In this document: piece by piece, positions 62,962 to 64,000 of the stretch
How positions within the stretch are numbered: the first letter of the stretch is position 1
How the letters are laid out: each line of letters opens with the position of its first letter
Source: CAYRZF01 sp964428805
Lineage (GTDB): Bacteria; Methylomirabilota; Methylomirabilia; Rokubacteriales; CSP1-6
Length of the DNA: 64,000 nt
Assembly: GCA_964428805.1 (NCBI GenBank)
Contig: CAYRZF010000001.1
Coordinates: 1-64,000, forward strand
Direction of reading: 5' to 3'
Position numbers and translations under genes: made by a program
The notes under the pieces: model-generated
Told to the model about the DNA's origin: nothing
Seen by the model: the letters and a program-made list of their open reading frames with translations, nothing else
Database searches by the model: none

Positions 62962-64000
62962 CTACGGAACCCGGATCGCGTGGTAATCCCCCACGGGATT
63001 GCTCTTGTCGGGGAGGTCTGCGAGCTTCGCCGGGAGCGCGGTCGGCTGAAGCGGTGGCTTCGAGCGGAAGAACTTCAGATCACCCACACTGTAGAGGAAG
63101 CTTGGATTCAAGAGCACGAAGGACTCTCTCAGATCCACGCCCGGGAAGTCGGTGGGGCCTTGAGTCCCCTCGAGCGGAATCAGGAAACTGGCGCGCGGGA
63201 CATCCTGCTCGCCGCTCAGGAACAGCGTGGAGGCCAGCAGGGTCCCGCCAGTCGCCGGACCCAGATCGGGGAAGTCTTCAAGGAACTCGTGGCGAATCTG
63301 CGCCCGGCGGGCCGTGGCGTCCCACACCACGACGGTCGCGACGGGCATTGTCGTGCCGAATCCCGCCCGGGCCAGGAGCACGAGCCGCTCGCCCCCGGGC
63401 GCCGGGCGGGAGCGGCGGACCTCGTCGAGTCCAGCCGGACCCCTTGCAAGGAACCCTGTGGTGCTGCTCATACGCATGAAACGACACACGCTGATCTCGC
63501 CGCTGGGGATGCAGTCGTAGATGATCCCGCCAGAATCCTCTTGCAGTGTCGCGAGCTGAAAGCCAAAGAGTGCTTGGCGGTTCACCTCGAGGCTGTTCAG
63601 CTCATCCTTCAGCCACCCGGTGGCCGTCAGCCCGAAGATGCCATTCCGGGTCTGCGCCGCCGCATCTGGCTCGACGATGTCTCCCGGATGGGTTTGGGCG
63701 AAGGGAAGCTTGACCCAGGCGGAAAAGGTCTGATCGCAGAGGATTGACTCCGCATGGGCCCACACGTCGGGAAAGCCCTCAAACGCCTCTTCACCGGCAA
63801 TCGTGAGGAGGCCGTCCGCCGTGGAGGCCACGACCTCGGCCGTCTTGAGGTCCACGAGGGCCCAGATCGGGGAGCCGACAGGGGGAAAGGTCGGGGAGAA
63901 GCCAAGCTCAAACACAACCTCCTCAGCCCCCGTGTCTCGATTCAGTTCGATCACCGGCACGCTGACACCCTGCCCCTCGGGGTAGGTCAAGTCTACCCTG
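62962..64000 (-). CDS. Hypothetical protein (5' end outside the window)
   Basis: At least 342 residues, open through the right edge, so the N-terminus is missing. The sequence is beta-rich with many short Gly/Pro turns (PVGSPIWALVDLKTAEVVAS, then RRAQIRHEFLEDFPDLGPAT) and a few cysteines in a central segment (GGIIYDCIPSGEISVCRFMR). It looks like an extracellular or periplasmic propeller-type protein, but no repeats are regular enough to name a family. Convergent with mlaA, ending five bases from its stop. Confidence 0.6.
   Translation of the reverse strand, partial: RVDLTYPEGQGVSVPVIELNRDTGAEEVVFELGFSPTFPPVGSPIWALVDLKTAEVVASTADGLLTIAGEEAFEGFPDVWAHAESILCDQTFSAWVKLPFAQTHPGDIVEPDAAAQTRNGIFGLTATGWLKDELNSLEVNRQALFGFQLATLQEDSGGIIYDCIPSGEISVCRFMRMSSTTGFLARGPAGLDEVRRSRPAPGGERLVLLARAGFGTTMPVATVVVWDATARRAQIRHEFLEDFPDLGPATGGTLLASTLFLSGEQDVPRASFLIPLEGTQGPTDFPGVDLRESFVLLNPSFLYSVGDLKFFRSKPPLQPTALPAKLADLPDKSNPVGDYHAIRVP

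Overview
The window is high-GC bacterial DNA. It has four 100-N scaffold gaps, so it looks like a metagenome-assembled or draft scaffold. The cell is Gram-negative: there is an MlaA lipoprotein, a LolB-like lipoprotein, a soluble lytic transglycosylase, an LpxL-type acyltransferase and many lipobox signal peptides. The lolB-ispE-tRNA-prs-rplY-pth-ychF order and the rpsU-(mutS2)-dnaG-rpoD operon are ancestral bacterial arrangements. Together with a hopanoid radical SAM gene (hpnJ), a membrane pyrophosphatase and a sigma-54 promoter, they suggest a Methylomirabilota/Rokubacteria-like or deltaproteobacteria-like organism. That placement is an inference and was not tested.

Layout. 1-5.8 kb: partial DEAD/DEAH helicase, VanZ-like protein, a divergent Nramp-type transporter, a stand-alone EF-Tu-domain-2-like protein and rlmD. 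5.9-15.3 kb: dciA-like, TPR lipoprotein, lolB-like, ispE, tRNA-Gln, prs, rplY, pth, hppA, ychF. 15.3-21.5 kb: the macromolecular-synthesis operon with a near-consensus promoter, mutS2 inserted, and a strong terminator after rpoD. 21.5-24.3 kb: a CAU tRNA (probably tRNA-Ile2), a zinc-ribbon coiled-coil protein, RNase HI, an orphan HicB and RNase P RNA. 24.4-24.85 kb: two truncated genes fused tail to tail, a BstYI/BglII-type restriction enzyme and a WYL regulator, which are remains of a lost defence locus. 25-30.5 kb: zinc alcohol dehydrogenase, a sigma-54-controlled lipoprotein, a small exported amphipathic protein, and a benzoate-CoA-ligase-like/flavoprotein pair.

30.5-45 kb is a run of 14 minus-strand genes with many 4-8 nt overlaps. 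In transcription order they are: C39-like lipoprotein, LpxL-type acyltransferase, complete ketosynthase (KS), short KS-like protein without the nucleophile, acyl carrier protein, second complete KS, full-length KS with all three catalytic residues lost, GT2 glycosyltransferase, FAD oxidoreductase, MacB-type ABC permease and ATPase, periplasmic protein, GT39 glycosyltransferase, HpnJ. It resembles an aryl-polyene or type II fatty-acid/polyketide locus fitted with its own glycosylation and export genes. It has no ketoreductase or dehydratase and is the best candidate here for an undescribed lipid or polyene system.

45-64 kb: a WD40 remnant, a DUF4410-like lipoprotein, a diguanylate cyclase, a hydrolase, a zinc-ribbon/TonB-C fusion, and a DedA-rhodanese gene. 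The DedA-rhodanese gene has an in-frame TGA at the conserved second Cys of a YC-x-C-PNE motif, followed directly by a bSECIS-like hairpin, so it is probably a selenoprotein. After it come an M48 peptidase, RDD protein, slt, CDP-alcohol phosphatidyltransferase, glnD, hisC, an unknown two-gene operon behind a 26-bp palindromic operator, a P1 peptidase, mlaA and a partial secreted protein.

Two window-wide patterns stand out. Six copies of a palindromic C/G-rich repeat lie at gene borders, and two of them are translated into protein tails. Several promoters place the start codon within a few bases of the predicted transcription start, which suggests leaderless mRNAs.
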